From contig CAZDVQ010000003.1 in the NCBI GenBank assembly GCA_964508975.1, forward strand, positions 62,001-126,000: 64,000 nucleotides of DNA, given 5' to 3'. This document shows, piece after piece, positions 1 to 8,536 of the stretch. The translations under genes were made by a program, and so were the position numbers. The notes below the pieces were generated by a model. That model did not search any database. It was not told where the DNA came from and was given only the letters and a program-made list of their open reading frames with translations. This DNA comes from CAZDVQ01 sp964508975 (GTDB lineage: Bacteria; Bacteroidota; Bacteroidia; Chitinophagales; Saprospiraceae). Position 1 is the stretch's first letter; the number at the start of each line of letters is the position of its first letter.

Positions 1-239
1 TGATAGAATGGGGTGGCTACAACATTGTCATCCAGAATGTATACTCCTACTATTTTGCTGCGGCCGTAAGTGGTTTGATGACCGTACGGACAAAACGAAA
101 AATATCGGAGCAACTCCTTGATTTTGCCCAAAAAGAAATCGGGGACCTTCGTTTAAGCAAAATAGATAGTAACCTTTACGAGGAAGTGTCGTCTAAACTC
201 GGCACGTTTATCCTCTCTAACCCAAACAACGAGCAATGA
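1..239 (+). CDS. C-terminal fragment of an unknown protein upstream of a small GTPase
   Basis: An open frame enters from the left edge and ends at TGA 237-239, giving about 79 visible residues ending in SNPNNEQ. The fragment has an aromatic segment (VYSYYFAAAVSGLMT) followed by a charged, probably helical tail. I do not recognise the family. Its stop codon overlaps the ATG of the next gene (ATGA), so the two are very likely translationally coupled. In bacteria, Ras-like GTPases are often encoded next to their regulators, such as roadblock or MglB proteins. A regulator of the downstream GTPase is therefore plausible, but this rests on position only. Confidence 0.6.
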   Translation, partial: IEWGGYNIVIQNVYSYYFAAAVSGLMTVRTKRKISEQLLDFAQKEIGDLRLSKIDSNLYEEVSSKLGTFILSNPNNEQ

Positions 240-730
240 TCAGTAAAAAAGTAATTTTAACGGGGAGTTTCGGCGTCGGGAAATCTTCGTTATTCAAGCA
301 GTTTATCTTCAACAAGTTTGACGATAAATATATCACCACCATCAACGTGGTGGTCGATAAGAAAGAAATCACCGTAGATGAAGTTCAAGTGACCATCCTG
401 CTTTGGGATATTGCCGGCGAGGTAACCCAAGACAAGGTGCCCTTGGCCTACTTCAAAGGAGCGCACGGCGTTATCTACGTGTTTGACTTGACCAGGCCTC
501 AAACGTACAAAAACGTGGCTAGCGACTTGGCATACCTCCGCAAATTAGCCCCCGACATCGTGGTCAAAGTGGTGGGCAACAAGAAAGATTTAGTTTCTCT
601 CGAACAAATTCAAGATATTTGTGCCAGCCTCGGTGTGCCTTGCGACATGACCACCAGTGCCAAAACAGGTGAAAACGTTGAACTTACCTTTGAGCAACTG
701 ACCCGTGAGATGTTGCTGGCCGATGACTAG
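236..730 (+). CDS. Rab/Ras-like small GTPase
   Basis: This 164-residue protein is a stand-alone G domain of the Ras superfamily. It shows the P-loop GSFGVGKSS (residues 10-18), a switch I threonine pair (34-35), G3 motif WDIAG (57-61), G4 NKKD (115-118) and G5 TSAK (140-143). It has no signal peptide, membrane segment or prenylation motif, so it should be cytosolic. The residue after DIAG is Glu62, where Ras and Rab proteins carry the catalytic glutamine; this may change hydrolysis or its dependence on an activator. The start overlaps the stop of the previous gene. Bacterial relatives such as MglA act in polarity and motility, but the role here is unknown. Confidence 0.85.
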   Translation: MISKKVILTGSFGVGKSSLFKQFIFNKFDDKYITTINVVVDKKEITVDEVQVTILLWDIAGEVTQDKVPLAYFKGAHGVIYVFDLTRPQTYKNVASDLAYLRKLAPDIVVKVVGNKKDLVSLEQIQDICASLGVPCDMTTSAKTGENVELTFEQLTREMLLADD

Positions 731-748
731 CCACGATAAACAAACCCT

Positions 749-1579
749 ATGCTACCTACAGAAACCCTAGAAAAACTACTCGAAACCGTGGTTGCCGCAC
801 TGCCCAAGGTGGCTGGCGCATTTTTCTTATTGCTAGCCGGTTGGATTATAGCCAAGGTGCTGCGAACCACACTACAAAAAGTACTGTCGAAAACAGGCGT
901 TGACAAAATTGGCGAAAAGCTAAACGACATTGACTTCCTGGCGGGCTCAGGGGCTTTCAAAATCAGCTCAATCTTATCGAGTATTGTCTATTACGTTATC
1001 ATATTGGTTTTTGCCATCGCAGCATCTGATGCCTTAGGCTTGCAAATGGTATCGGAGTTGATTGCGCGTTTTATCGAATATATCCCGCAGCTCATCTCGG
1101 CCATGATGTTATTCTTGGCGGGTACTTTACTGGCAGCAGGCTTGAAAAAAGTGGTTGCCAGCACCTTTAAATCGTTGGGGATTCCATCGGCAGTACTAAT
1201 AGCCAACGCCATATTTTACTTTATACTCATATCGGTAGCCGTGAGTGCTATTGAGCAAGCGGGGATTGAAACCAGTTTTATCAAGTCAAACCTCTCCATT
1301 ATATTAGGTGGTGTAGTATTGGCTTTTGCTTTTGGCTATGGTTTGGCCTCGCGCGAGTTGTTGTCGAACTTACTCGGTTCAACTTACAGCCGTGGCAAAT
1401 TTAATCTTGGCGACGAGATTAAAATTAACGAAGCCCAGGGTGTGATTATAGCAACCGACAGCACATCCATGACCTTGCGCACCGCCGAAGGTACCGACGT
1501 GGTGGTTCCACTCAAGCGTGTAGCTGAGCAACAAGTACAAGTTATCCGCAGGGGTACGTCCAACATTGTACGCTCATAA
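749..1579 (+). CDS. Mechanosensitive-channel-like membrane protein
   Basis: The 276-residue protein has about four or five hydrophobic segments, near residues 20-38, 70-92, 105-130, 145-165 and 185-205. Between them are amphipathic repeats of the conserved TM-helix type found in small MscS-related proteins. The C-terminal 70 residues (FNLGDEIKINEAQGVI, then TDVVVPLKRV) resemble the beta domain of MscS channels. It probably gates ion or solute flow in the inner membrane. It starts 18 bp after the GTPase stop and is likely in the same transcript. The family call is fairly firm; gating behaviour is inferred. Confidence 0.75.
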   Translation: MLPTETLEKLLETVVAALPKVAGAFFLLLAGWIIAKVLRTTLQKVLSKTGVDKIGEKLNDIDFLAGSGAFKISSILSSIVYYVIILVFAIAASDALGLQMVSELIARFIEYIPQLISAMMLFLAGTLLAAGLKKVVASTFKSLGIPSAVLIANAIFYFILISVAVSAIEQAGIETSFIKSNLSIILGGVVLAFAFGYGLASRELLSNLLGSTYSRGKFNLGDEIKINEAQGVIIATDSTSMTLRTAEGTDVVVPLKRVAEQQVQVIRRGTSNIVRS

Positions 1580-1682
1580 CCGTGACTTTTAGCCCTTATA
1601 CCGTATTCTCTTTGCTTTTGGCTATGGCCAATGGCATGTTCTGTATATTTCCACTATTTAGTTAACCAACCTTAATTTTTTT

Positions 1683-2702
1683 ATGAAAAGGCTTAGTATC
1701 CTAATGATATGTATGTTCGCATACATAGCTACTACAAATGCACAAGATGAAGCGCCTGCAAAAGCTTGGACCTTCAAAACAGGCTTAGGCTTTGACTTTG
1801 CCCAATTACTCCAAATACAGCCCCGTAAAGGTGCTGGCGAAAACCGCATCGGTTTTGGTGGTAACGCAAATTTTGCGGCCGAGTACAAGAAAAACCGATT
1901 GGAATGGATTAACTCTGCCAACATGTTACTTGGCTTGCAACGCCTTGGTGCTGCCAAGAAAAACAACGCAATTAACCCTTTCGTTAAATCTGCTGATCAG
2001 TTCATCGTTCGCTCTAACTTCTCGTTCGACGTGAAAGAAAACAGTAAATTCGCTTACTGGGCAGGTGCCGAGTTGAACACTATGCTCACACCTACTTTCC
2101 CAGGAAACACCTTGACCGACGTTACGGGTACTGGTTTGAACCCAATTTCTAAATTCATGGCCCCTGCTTCATTTGTAGGTGCATTGGGTATTAACTACAA
2201 GCCAAACGACGACCTCCGTATCCGCTACTCGCCTGCCGCTGTAAAAATGATTATCGTTGCAGATGATACCATCGCCAATACACCTAACGCTGCGGGTACT
2301 GCTGGTACCTTCGGTAACCCATGGCGTGCCAACGGCGACTACGATAAAGTTGACTTCCAAGTAGGTTCTTTCTTGAACGCCAACTATGTGAAACGCTTCT
2401 TGCCATTCAACACCAAAAACGCTAAAGGTGAAGAGGTTAAAGCTTACCGCTTGTCTTATACCTCTAACCTTAACTTGTTTACCAACTACTTGAAAGACCC
2501 AGAACAAATTGACGTCGACTGGCAGAACGCCCTTGATATCATGATTATCAAAGGCCTTTCTATCCAAGTATTGGGTAACTTATTTTACGATTACGACTTT
2601 GAAGTTCAAAAAGGCTTCGACGAAACTACCAACGAGCCAATCTACGGCAAAGGCGTTTCGTTCACCGAGCAAATCTTGATTAAATACAACTTGGTATTCT
2701 AA
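1683..2702 (+). CDS. DUF3078 outer-membrane beta-barrel protein
   Basis: The 339-residue precursor has a Sec signal peptide (residues 1-20, ending NAQ) and then alternating amphipathic strands ending in a C-terminal aromatic (NLVF), typical of an outer-membrane barrel. The segment WTFKTGLGFDFAQLLQIQP and the spacing of later strands match the Bacteroidetes DUF3078 family, whose function is not established. Codon use is strongly biased (GGT, AAC, TTC), which suggests high expression. A strong hairpin terminator follows within 20 bp. Confidence 0.75.
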   Translation: MKRLSILMICMFAYIATTNAQDEAPAKAWTFKTGLGFDFAQLLQIQPRKGAGENRIGFGGNANFAAEYKKNRLEWINSANMLLGLQRLGAAKKNNAINPFVKSADQFIVRSNFSFDVKENSKFAYWAGAELNTMLTPTFPGNTLTDVTGTGLNPISKFMAPASFVGALGINYKPNDDLRIRYSPAAVKMIIVADDTIANTPNAAGTAGTFGNPWRANGDYDKVDFQVGSFLNANYVKRFLPFNTKNAKGEEVKAYRLSYTSNLNLFTNYLKDPEQIDVDWQNALDIMIIKGLSIQVLGNLFYDYDFEVQKGFDETTNEPIYGKGVSFTEQILIKYNLVF

Positions 2703-2719
2703 TCTGGCTCGGTTTATAG

Positions 2720-2755
2720 AAAAAGGCTGTTGCGCTCCGCGCAACAGCCTTTTTT
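2720..2755 (+). terminator. Rho-independent terminator, probably bidirectional
   Basis: A perfect 12-bp stem (AGGCTGTTGCGC with GCGCAACAGCCT, loop TCC) is preceded by an A-run and followed by a T-run. It lies between converging genes and could stop transcription from both sides. Confidence 0.9.
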
Positions 2756-2769
2756 ATTTGCTTTAAAAG

Positions 2770-3561
2770 CTACTTGTTGTGTACAATCAACACGGGCACT
2801 GGTGTTTGGTACAACACGTCGGTAGTTACGCTATTGTGTGTCAGGCGCTCCCAAAAACCGCGTTCCGGTTTATACATGGCCAAGAGGTCGATGTGTCTAT
2901 CTTCAACAAAGGCAAAAATACCTTCGGTCACGGAGGGGCTATTCACCATCGAGAAGCTGTTGTCGCCGCCGCTTTGTTCAAAAATATTGTTGATGCTCAA
3001 TTCCTTGGCCTCGGTATTCACGCTGATGTGGTGCAACTTGGCCCCAACTTGTAGCGCAAATTTTTGTACTGCGTCAAAGGCTTTGTCGTCGCTTAATTCT
3101 AGGTCGGTGGCATAAGCCATATCCGTAACCGGCTTGTAAGTGTAGCCTTCCGGTACAACCAACACGGGCACGGCTGCATCGCGAATAACGCCCGAGCTCA
3201 CACTACCAAATATTTTTTCGGGTATAGAGTGCTCGCCCTTGGTACCCATCACGATAAAATCTGCTTCAACGTGGTTTGCGCGGCTCACTACGCCAGCTAC
3301 AGGCCCAGCATGCTGTGCATGTGTTTTCACAGCAACGTGGCCAATCTCGGCTTTGTTCTTGGCCAAGCATGCGTTAAAGTTTTCAGATACTTCTTCTTCA
3401 ATGTACTGCTCCAACGAGATGAACATCCCCGCGCGCGAAGGCACATCAAATGCATGGTAAAGTTCTATCTCGGCACCCATTTGCTTGGCAAGATCAATGG
3501 CGTACAAGAAGGCGTTGTTGGCACCGTCTGAAAAATCGGTAGGAACGAGGATCAATGACAT
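2770..3561 (-). CDS. Universal stress protein, two tandem UspA domains
   Basis: The 263-residue cytosolic protein has two UspA-like halves. The first begins ILVPTDFSDGA and carries the ATP-binding signature G-x2-G-x9-G-S in MGTKGEHSIPEKIFGSVSSG (about residues 124-143). The second half (from about residue 148) ends TPVPVLIVHNK but lacks the glycine signature, so it is probably a degenerate, non-nucleotide-binding copy. Such proteins respond to starvation or stress. It is monocistronic and convergent with the DUF3078 gene. An upstream TAACTTTA on the minus strand near 3611-3618 could be its -7 box. Confidence 0.88.
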   Translation of the reverse strand: MSLILVPTDFSDGANNAFLYAIDLAKQMGAEIELYHAFDVPSRAGMFISLEQYIEEEVSENFNACLAKNKAEIGHVAVKTHAQHAGPVAGVVSRANHVEADFIVMGTKGEHSIPEKIFGSVSSGVIRDAAVPVLVVPEGYTYKPVTDMAYATDLELSDDKAFDAVQKFALQVGAKLHHISVNTEAKELSINNIFEQSGGDNSFSMVNSPSVTEGIFAFVEDRHIDLLAMYKPERGFWERLTHNSVTTDVLYQTPVPVLIVHNK

Positions 3562-3678
3562 GGTAATATAGTTTATGGTGGTGTAAAGTTTGGGGCTTAA
3601 ATTTCCCGAACTAAAGTTACCATTTTTTCTACCATTTATACCATCCTGGGCTAAGTAATTTAAAATATGACACTAGGT

Positions 3679-5058
3679 TTACAAAAACAAAATACGGTAC
3701 AAGTCTTCCACCTTGCCTAGCGTTATCACCTCAATGTTGTAGCGGTTTACATCCAGGCCCTTGGTGTTGTACTTGGAGATGTAAATTTTCTCAAAGCCCA
3801 GTTTGTCAGCTTCCTGTATGCGCATTTCAACGCGATTCACGGCACGTATCTCGCCCGAGAGCCCCACCTCACCGGCAAAGCAAACGTTGTCGGGCACCGA
3901 CACGTCATCAAGCGACGACAGCAAGGCCGCCACAATAGCTAAGTCGATAGCCGGGTCATCTACCTTCAAACCACCCGCGATGTTCAGGAAAATATCGTTC
4001 TGGCCCAGTGGAAAACCACAGCGTTTTTCAAGTACCGCCAGGAACATCGACAAGCGCCGGAGGTCGAAACCCGTAGCCGAACGCTGCGGCGTACCGTACA
4101 CCGCCTTGCTCACCAGGGCTTGTACTTCAATCAGCATGGGCCGCATACCCTCTAGGGTGGCAGCCACTGCCGAGCCGCTAAGTTGATCTTCGCGCTGCGA
4201 CAGCAACAACTCGCTCGGGTTTGATACCTCGCGCAAACCACCGGCCTGCATCTCGTAGATGCCCATCTCGGCGGTAGAGCCAAAACGGTTTTTAATGGTG
4301 CGCAAAATGCGGTACGTATAGTGGTGGTCGCCCTCAAACTGCAACACCGTGTCCACGATATGCTCCAGCAGTTTAGGCCCCGCGATGGTTCCATCCTTGG
4401 TAATATGCCCGATGATAAACACGGGTATGTGGCTTTCCTTGGCAAAACGTTGCAGCTCGCCCGCGCACTCGCGTACCTGCGAGATACTGCCCGGCGTGGC
4501 ATCTAGCCAAGGCGAGCTCAGTGTTTGAATCGAGTCAATCACCAGGATATCGGGGTCAAGCTCGCCACAATGCGTCAGGATATTGCTGATGTTGGTTTCC
4601 GACAGGATAAAGCAATTGCTGTTCGATTTCTCGATACGGTCGGCGCGCATTTTAATCTGCTCCTCGCTTTCCTCGCCCGACACGTACAGCACCTTGCCGC
4701 TAACCGACAGGGCCACTTGCAGCATCAGCGTTGATTTACCAATGCCGGGTTCACCGCCGATAAGCACCAGCGAGCCCGGTACAATACCACCGCCCAGCAC
4801 GCGGTTAAGCTCTGCGTCGTGGGTATCTTGCCGGCGGATTTCGCCGGTTTGCACCTCGGCCAGGGGTTGAGGTTTAGGGGCTTGGGTACGATCCTGTTGT
4901 TTGCGCCAAGTAGAACGAACGGCTTGTTTTTCGTCCTCTTTTTTCACGATCTCCTCCACAAAGGTATTCCATTCACCGCAAGATGGGCACTTTCCTTCCC
5001 ACTTGGGCGATGTATGGCCACAACTGGTACAGCCAAATATTTTCTTGATTTTCGACAT
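3679..5058 (-). CDS. radA: DNA repair protein RadA (Sms)
   Basis: This 459-residue protein is a RecA-like helicase that drives branch migration during recombination. It has the N-terminal C4 zinc finger (C10, C13, C24, C27), Walker A GGEPGIGKST, the RadA-specific motif KNRFG and a C-terminal Lon-like domain. I chose the ATG at 5058 (MSKIKKIFGC) because it puts the zinc finger at its usual distance from the N-terminus; the longer frame adds 14 residues with no family match. Mosaic element A lies upstream. Confidence 0.95.
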   Translation of the reverse strand: MSKIKKIFGCTSCGHTSPKWEGKCPSCGEWNTFVEEIVKKEDEKQAVRSTWRKQQDRTQAPKPQPLAEVQTGEIRRQDTHDAELNRVLGGGIVPGSLVLIGGEPGIGKSTLMLQVALSVSGKVLYVSGEESEEQIKMRADRIEKSNSNCFILSETNISNILTHCGELDPDILVIDSIQTLSSPWLDATPGSISQVRECAGELQRFAKESHIPVFIIGHITKDGTIAGPKLLEHIVDTVLQFEGDHHYTYRILRTIKNRFGSTAEMGIYEMQAGGLREVSNPSELLLSQREDQLSGSAVAATLEGMRPMLIEVQALVSKAVYGTPQRSATGFDLRRLSMFLAVLEKRCGFPLGQNDIFLNIAGGLKVDDPAIDLAIVAALLSSLDDVSVPDNVCFAGEVGLSGEIRAVNRVEMRIQEADKLGFEKIYISKYNTKGLDVNRYNIEVITLGKVEDLYRILFL

Positions 5059-5140
5059 ATCGGGTTCAATATTAAGAACTGTAAAAGTACGCAACACCAA
5101 GCTTGATTGGGCATAAGGGGGCTAAAAAACCTTTTGGATG

Positions 5141-5270
5141 GTTGTTTTTTGGGGCCTGCGGCGCTTTGCGCCGCCGCACCCTTCCGGGCTCGGCTATTCG
5201 CCTCGGTGCTACGCACCAGCCGCTGATGCGGCTGCCCTCCAGGCTGCTAGGCCGAATCGTGTACTGGCGT
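5141..5270 (+). repeat. Mosaic GC-rich hairpin element, copy A
   Basis: T-run plus GGGG near 5145-5154, then hairpin GGCGC-TTT-GCGCC, a CGGTGCTACGCACC segment, hairpin CAGCCGC-TGAT-GCGGCTG and the end GCTAGGCCGAATC. Its T-run end faces the radA start. The last 20 bp also match copy D, so the element extends to about TGTACTGGC. Confidence 0.85.
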
Positions 5271-5431
5271 TGGTTGTTGGTCGTGTTTTAAACGGCAGAC
5301 TTGCTGAATATAAATAACTATAGTGACGAAGAGAGATTTGTAATGATAGTTATTTACAGTGAATGAGCATTATTAAAACCTTTTGGAAAGGTTGTGGATA
5401 CACCAAAATTTAAAATCCAACATTTCGGTGA

Positions 5432-5941
5432 TTAAAGCAATGACCTACCCCATATATCCAAACGTTTAAGTTTTTCATCTATAGGTAATCGAGTATTTAA
5501 TGTGTAGAGCAATTCTATTTTCTCGATAGCTGTTTCAAGGCTAATACGATGATTTAGGAGCAGTAAATCAAACACATATAAAATCCCATTAACTTGTACC
5601 CCATCCTGACGAGCTTGTTTTCTGAGTTTAGCATCGCCCGTAAGGAGAATACCTGCTGTTTTCTTGGCATAATACCATACAGAGCAGTCTTCAAAGGACA
5701 AACCAGTGGTAGAATCTTGTAGTTGTTTTATTTTATACATATCCTCTACACTAGAAGTTAAAACTTGAAGTGTTTCTTGTATTGTGAAAGGTTCTAAAGT
5801 TTCTTTTTGGTTTTGGTTCAATTCATCCAATACAAAGTCTGTTGTTTTAAACTGGTAACCTTCCATGTTTAAAAAATAGTCATGCAAACCTATATGAACT
5901 AGGTCTATCAAGATATTTGCATCGTTGATGTGTACTTGCAT
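5432..5941 (-). CDS. PIN-domain ribonuclease-like protein, probable toxin
   Basis: This 169-residue protein has the pattern of a PIN nuclease: NDANILIDL at the N-terminus (D7, D13), D39/E40, a FEDCSVWYYAKK segment (D85) and TGDAKLRKQA (D103). These acidic residues would bind the metal. Its start codon overlaps the stop of the upstream XRE-ImmA gene by one base (TAATG), so the two are co-translated. PIN proteins in such pairs are usually RNA-cleaving toxins. Base composition is more AT-rich than flanking genes. Toxicity is inferred from family and context. Confidence 0.75.
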   Translation of the reverse strand: MQVHINDANILIDLVHIGLHDYFLNMEGYQFKTTDFVLDELNQNQKETLEPFTIQETLQVLTSSVEDMYKIKQLQDSTTGLSFEDCSVWYYAKKTAGILLTGDAKLRKQARQDGVQVNGILYVFDLLLLNHRISLETAIEKIELLYTLNTRLPIDEKLKRLDIWGRSLL

Positions 5942-6990
5942 TACAACAACGCATTTTCAAGTACAACATTTACGTTCACGTTGAGTAATGCAGATGCTTT
6001 ACTTGCGCTAATGAGCGCTTCTGCATAAGCCCTATACACCAGCTGTTCAAATCTACTGGATTTTTCGGGACTTAAGAACCTAGATTCGTTTACTTGAGCC
6101 TTTAGGTTGGCGTTGATTGACAGGCGCTTGTAAAACTGTACCTTCCTAGCGGTAGAAAAAATACCGCAGTCTACCAACCGGTACACGATTGCCTGGATAG
6201 ATATACCGTATTTTTTTTGCACATCGATAAATTCTTGCAGTGAAATACCATTGCGTTTTTTTCCAAACTCTTGCATGACAAAAGACTCGGGGAATAGCAT
6301 TTCAGCTGCAAAACGGTTACAATACAGCTCCGCTTGCTTATGAGATTCATTTTCTAGAGGTAGTAGCAAGTGGCCTAGTTCATGTAGTAGGGTAAAGCGT
6401 TTGCGCTCTGTACAATCATTCTGGTTAATCACTACTACAGGATATACATCGTTTACCCAAGTAGCAAGGCCATCAAACTCGTTTTCTACTTCATTCACCT
6501 CAATCACCTTGATACCCTTATCCTCTAGCATTTGAACAATATTATGCAGTGGATCGGTTCCGATTGACCAAGTTTTACGCAACTTAGCGGCGAGACTTTT
6601 AATATCGTCAAGGGACGAAATAGCGTCGCCTGCTAATGGATTTCCGAAGGGAGTGTTTAGGTTCAACAGCTCTTCAACCTCAAGGTAACGCTCTAGCATT
6701 TGCCTTATCTGCGCCTTAAGTTGTTGCTGCTTTTTTTGCGGGAAAGCGCTTTTTTTGCGGAAATCTATTTTTCCAAGATTTACGGAAACCTTGGAAAAAA
6801 AGTAATCCACCTTAACGCCTAAAAGCTTAGCCAACTTTATAAACCCGGTGCTTGAAGGCAAGGATATGCCTTGTTCGTACTTGGCTATCATTTGCTTGCT
6901 TACACCCAGTTCATTAGCCAAAGCTTGCAGGGAAAGCCCGCTTAATTGTCGGGCATTACTTATCTTTTGGGCTATTGCATCGCGGTCCAT
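5941..6990 (-). CDS. XRE regulator fused to ImmA/IrrE metallopeptidase
   Basis: The 349-residue protein has an N-terminal XRE helix-turn-helix (about 8-65, with LQALANELGVSKQMIAKYE) and a C-terminal ImmA/IrrE-type zinc peptidase with HELGH (H203, E204, H207) and a likely third ligand E221 before FAAEMLFP. Family members repress their own operon and cleave a partner protein when induced. It is the first gene of a two-gene unit with the PIN protein. A perfect 9-bp inverted repeat covers its promoter (7001-7042), consistent with autoregulation. It could be the antitoxin of a toxin-antitoxin pair or a stress-controlled switch. Confidence 0.85.
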   Translation of the reverse strand: MDRDAIAQKISNARQLSGLSLQALANELGVSKQMIAKYEQGISLPSSTGFIKLAKLLGVKVDYFFSKVSVNLGKIDFRKKSAFPQKKQQQLKAQIRQMLERYLEVEELLNLNTPFGNPLAGDAISSLDDIKSLAAKLRKTWSIGTDPLHNIVQMLEDKGIKVIEVNEVENEFDGLATWVNDVYPVVVINQNDCTERKRFTLLHELGHLLLPLENESHKQAELYCNRFAAEMLFPESFVMQEFGKKRNGISLQEFIDVQKKYGISIQAIVYRLVDCGIFSTARKVQFYKRLSINANLKAQVNESRFLSPEKSSRFEQLVYRAYAEALISASKASALLNVNVNVVLENALL

Positions 6991-7000
6991 AAATACTTAA

Positions 7001-7042
7001 TTGGTTGACTTTTTTACAAAAATAAATACTTTTGTCAACCAA
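7001..7042 (-). promoter_or_regulatory. Operator and promoter of the XRE-ImmA/PIN operon
   Basis: TTGGTTGAC (7001-7009) and GTCAACCAA (7034-7042) form a perfect 9-bp inverted repeat. Between them, on the minus strand, lies TATTTTTG (7024-7017), a good Bacteroidetes -7 box. Binding of the XRE domain to both arms would cover the promoter. Confidence 0.7.
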
Positions 7043-7208
7043 TCCAAATTTTAAAGCTTTTATTTTAAAATCGGTAATATCTAAATTGATTATATTATAT
7101 AAGCGCTGATTAGGCTAGGCAGCTGCAGAGGCTATGGCGCTCCTTGCGGAGCGGGGCAATGCAGTGCCCAATTATTGCCCTTTGTTCATTATTCATAGTT
7201 ATTTGAGT

Positions 7209-7321
7209 GCACCAGCGATGTGGAGCGGTGGCGCAACGCGCCAGACCGCAACGCGGGCCGAGCGAACAGCGAGCCGCGCAACGTAGCGACGGCGCGCCAG
7301 CGCCGGGGTGCCCAAAAAAAA
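7209..7321 (-). repeat. Mosaic GC-rich hairpin element, copy B
   Basis: Reads on the minus strand from TTTTTTGGGCACCCC to CACCGCTCCACATCGCTGG. The variable hairpin slot holds GGCGC-GTT-GCGCC. Its T-run end is shared with the terminator of the PorP/SprF gene. Confidence 0.85.
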
Positions 7322-7350
7322 CATCCGCCCACAAAGGTGAGCAGATGTTT
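7318..7350 (-). terminator. Terminator of the adhesin-PorP operon
   Basis: On the minus strand, AAACATCTGCTCAC pairs with GTGGGCGGATGTTT (two G-U pairs), followed by a T-run that is also the beginning of element B. Confidence 0.75.
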
Positions 7351-7443
7351 ATAAAGGTAATATTTGCTAAAGGCTTAATTTTGTTTAAGTATGCCGATAC
7401 GAGTGACCGGCAGCCTTGCCTTTTGGTTGTTTTAGCTGGATAA

Positions 7444-8460
7444 TTAGAACCTTGGACAGATAACCGAGCCGCGTTTAAGCGGTTGGCCGATGTTGTACAT
7501 CAAGGCTACTTCGGGGCCGCCAAAGCTGCGGGATGCATTAACCAAGCTCGATACGTTGAAATCATAGCTTAAACCAATGATCATTGGGCCTAGATCGAGG
7601 CGGAACTGTACGATTTGAGCATCGTTGAAACGGTGTAAGGTACCGATGTAGATGGCGTTGTTGTTGTCGTCTTTGTATGAACGCTGCGCACCCAATTTAT
7701 ACTTGAGCAAAGCACCCACGTTGATCTCGGTGCTAGGGCCTTGTTTCATGAAAATAGCTTGCGGGATGATTGCCGCACGGTCGCCAATGTTGAATTCAGC
7801 ACCACCGTGGAGCACCAACTTGCGGTAGAGTACCTCGCGGTTGTCGTTCATGTACGAAATTTTAGGCGAGTTGATGTGGTACAAGGCCGCACCGAGGTAA
7901 ACTTTGCCACCTTCGCGGAACTCGTGGAAAAGGTTAACACCCGCTGAAACATCGAGGTAAAAGAAGTTTTGGCCCGTGAAGGTCTCGCCGCTACCGATAC
8001 CACCGTTGAGGATATCGCCATCGAACTGGCTTTCGAAAAACAGCTTGGTAAAATCAAGGGAGCGTTGCACGCCACCCAATTGAGCACCAGCCGACAAAAC
8101 CGTGCTCTCGCCCAAGAGTTGGTGGTAAGCCACCGAAGCGCCAAAGCTGGTAGAACGTAGGTTACCGTCGCCCGCCATATCGTTCATAGCAATGGCACCT
8201 AGGCCAAAACTACCTGTTTTGAAATTGATATTCCCGTCGGCAGCCGCGGAAAACGTTTGGTAGGGCACCGTTACCGACGACCATTGGTTGCGGTAATTGG
8301 CCGCTACCCGCATACGGTAATCAGATGAGCCCGTGATAGCAGGGTTCAAGGTTTGCGGCGAGAGGTAAAACTGCGAGAAGTGCGGGTCTTGCGCCTGAAC
8401 TTGCCAAGCAAAGAAAACGCAGCACGCGATGGAACATATACGGATAAGTCTGGTATGCAT
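7444..8460 (-). CDS. PorP/SprF family T9SS outer-membrane protein
   Basis: The 338-residue precursor has a signal peptide (1-23, ending VQAQ) followed at once by DPHFSQFYLSPQTLNPA, the diagnostic start of the PorP/SprF family. The rest is a predicted outer-membrane barrel. Family members anchor or export partner adhesins secreted by the type IX system. The gene lies 76 bp downstream of the giant PKD protein on the same strand, the usual adhesin-SprF pairing, and its likely role is to handle that protein. A -7-like TACCTTTA lies near 8510-8517, so it may also have its own promoter. Confidence 0.92.
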   Translation of the reverse strand: MHTRLIRICSIACCVFFAWQVQAQDPHFSQFYLSPQTLNPAITGSSDYRMRVAANYRNQWSSVTVPYQTFSAAADGNINFKTGSFGLGAIAMNDMAGDGNLRSTSFGASVAYHQLLGESTVLSAGAQLGGVQRSLDFTKLFFESQFDGDILNGGIGSGETFTGQNFFYLDVSAGVNLFHEFREGGKVYLGAALYHINSPKISYMNDNREVLYRKLVLHGGAEFNIGDRAAIIPQAIFMKQGPSTEINVGALLKYKLGAQRSYKDDNNNAIYIGTLHRFNDAQIVQFRLDLGPMIIGLSYDFNVSSLVNASRSFGGPEVALMYNIGQPLKRGSVICPRF

Positions 8461-8536
8461 GACGAGAAGATTTGTTCAGTTAAAGGTTACCTTAAGAACG
8501 AATTTGGTTGTAAAGGTAAATGAATAGTTGATTAAT

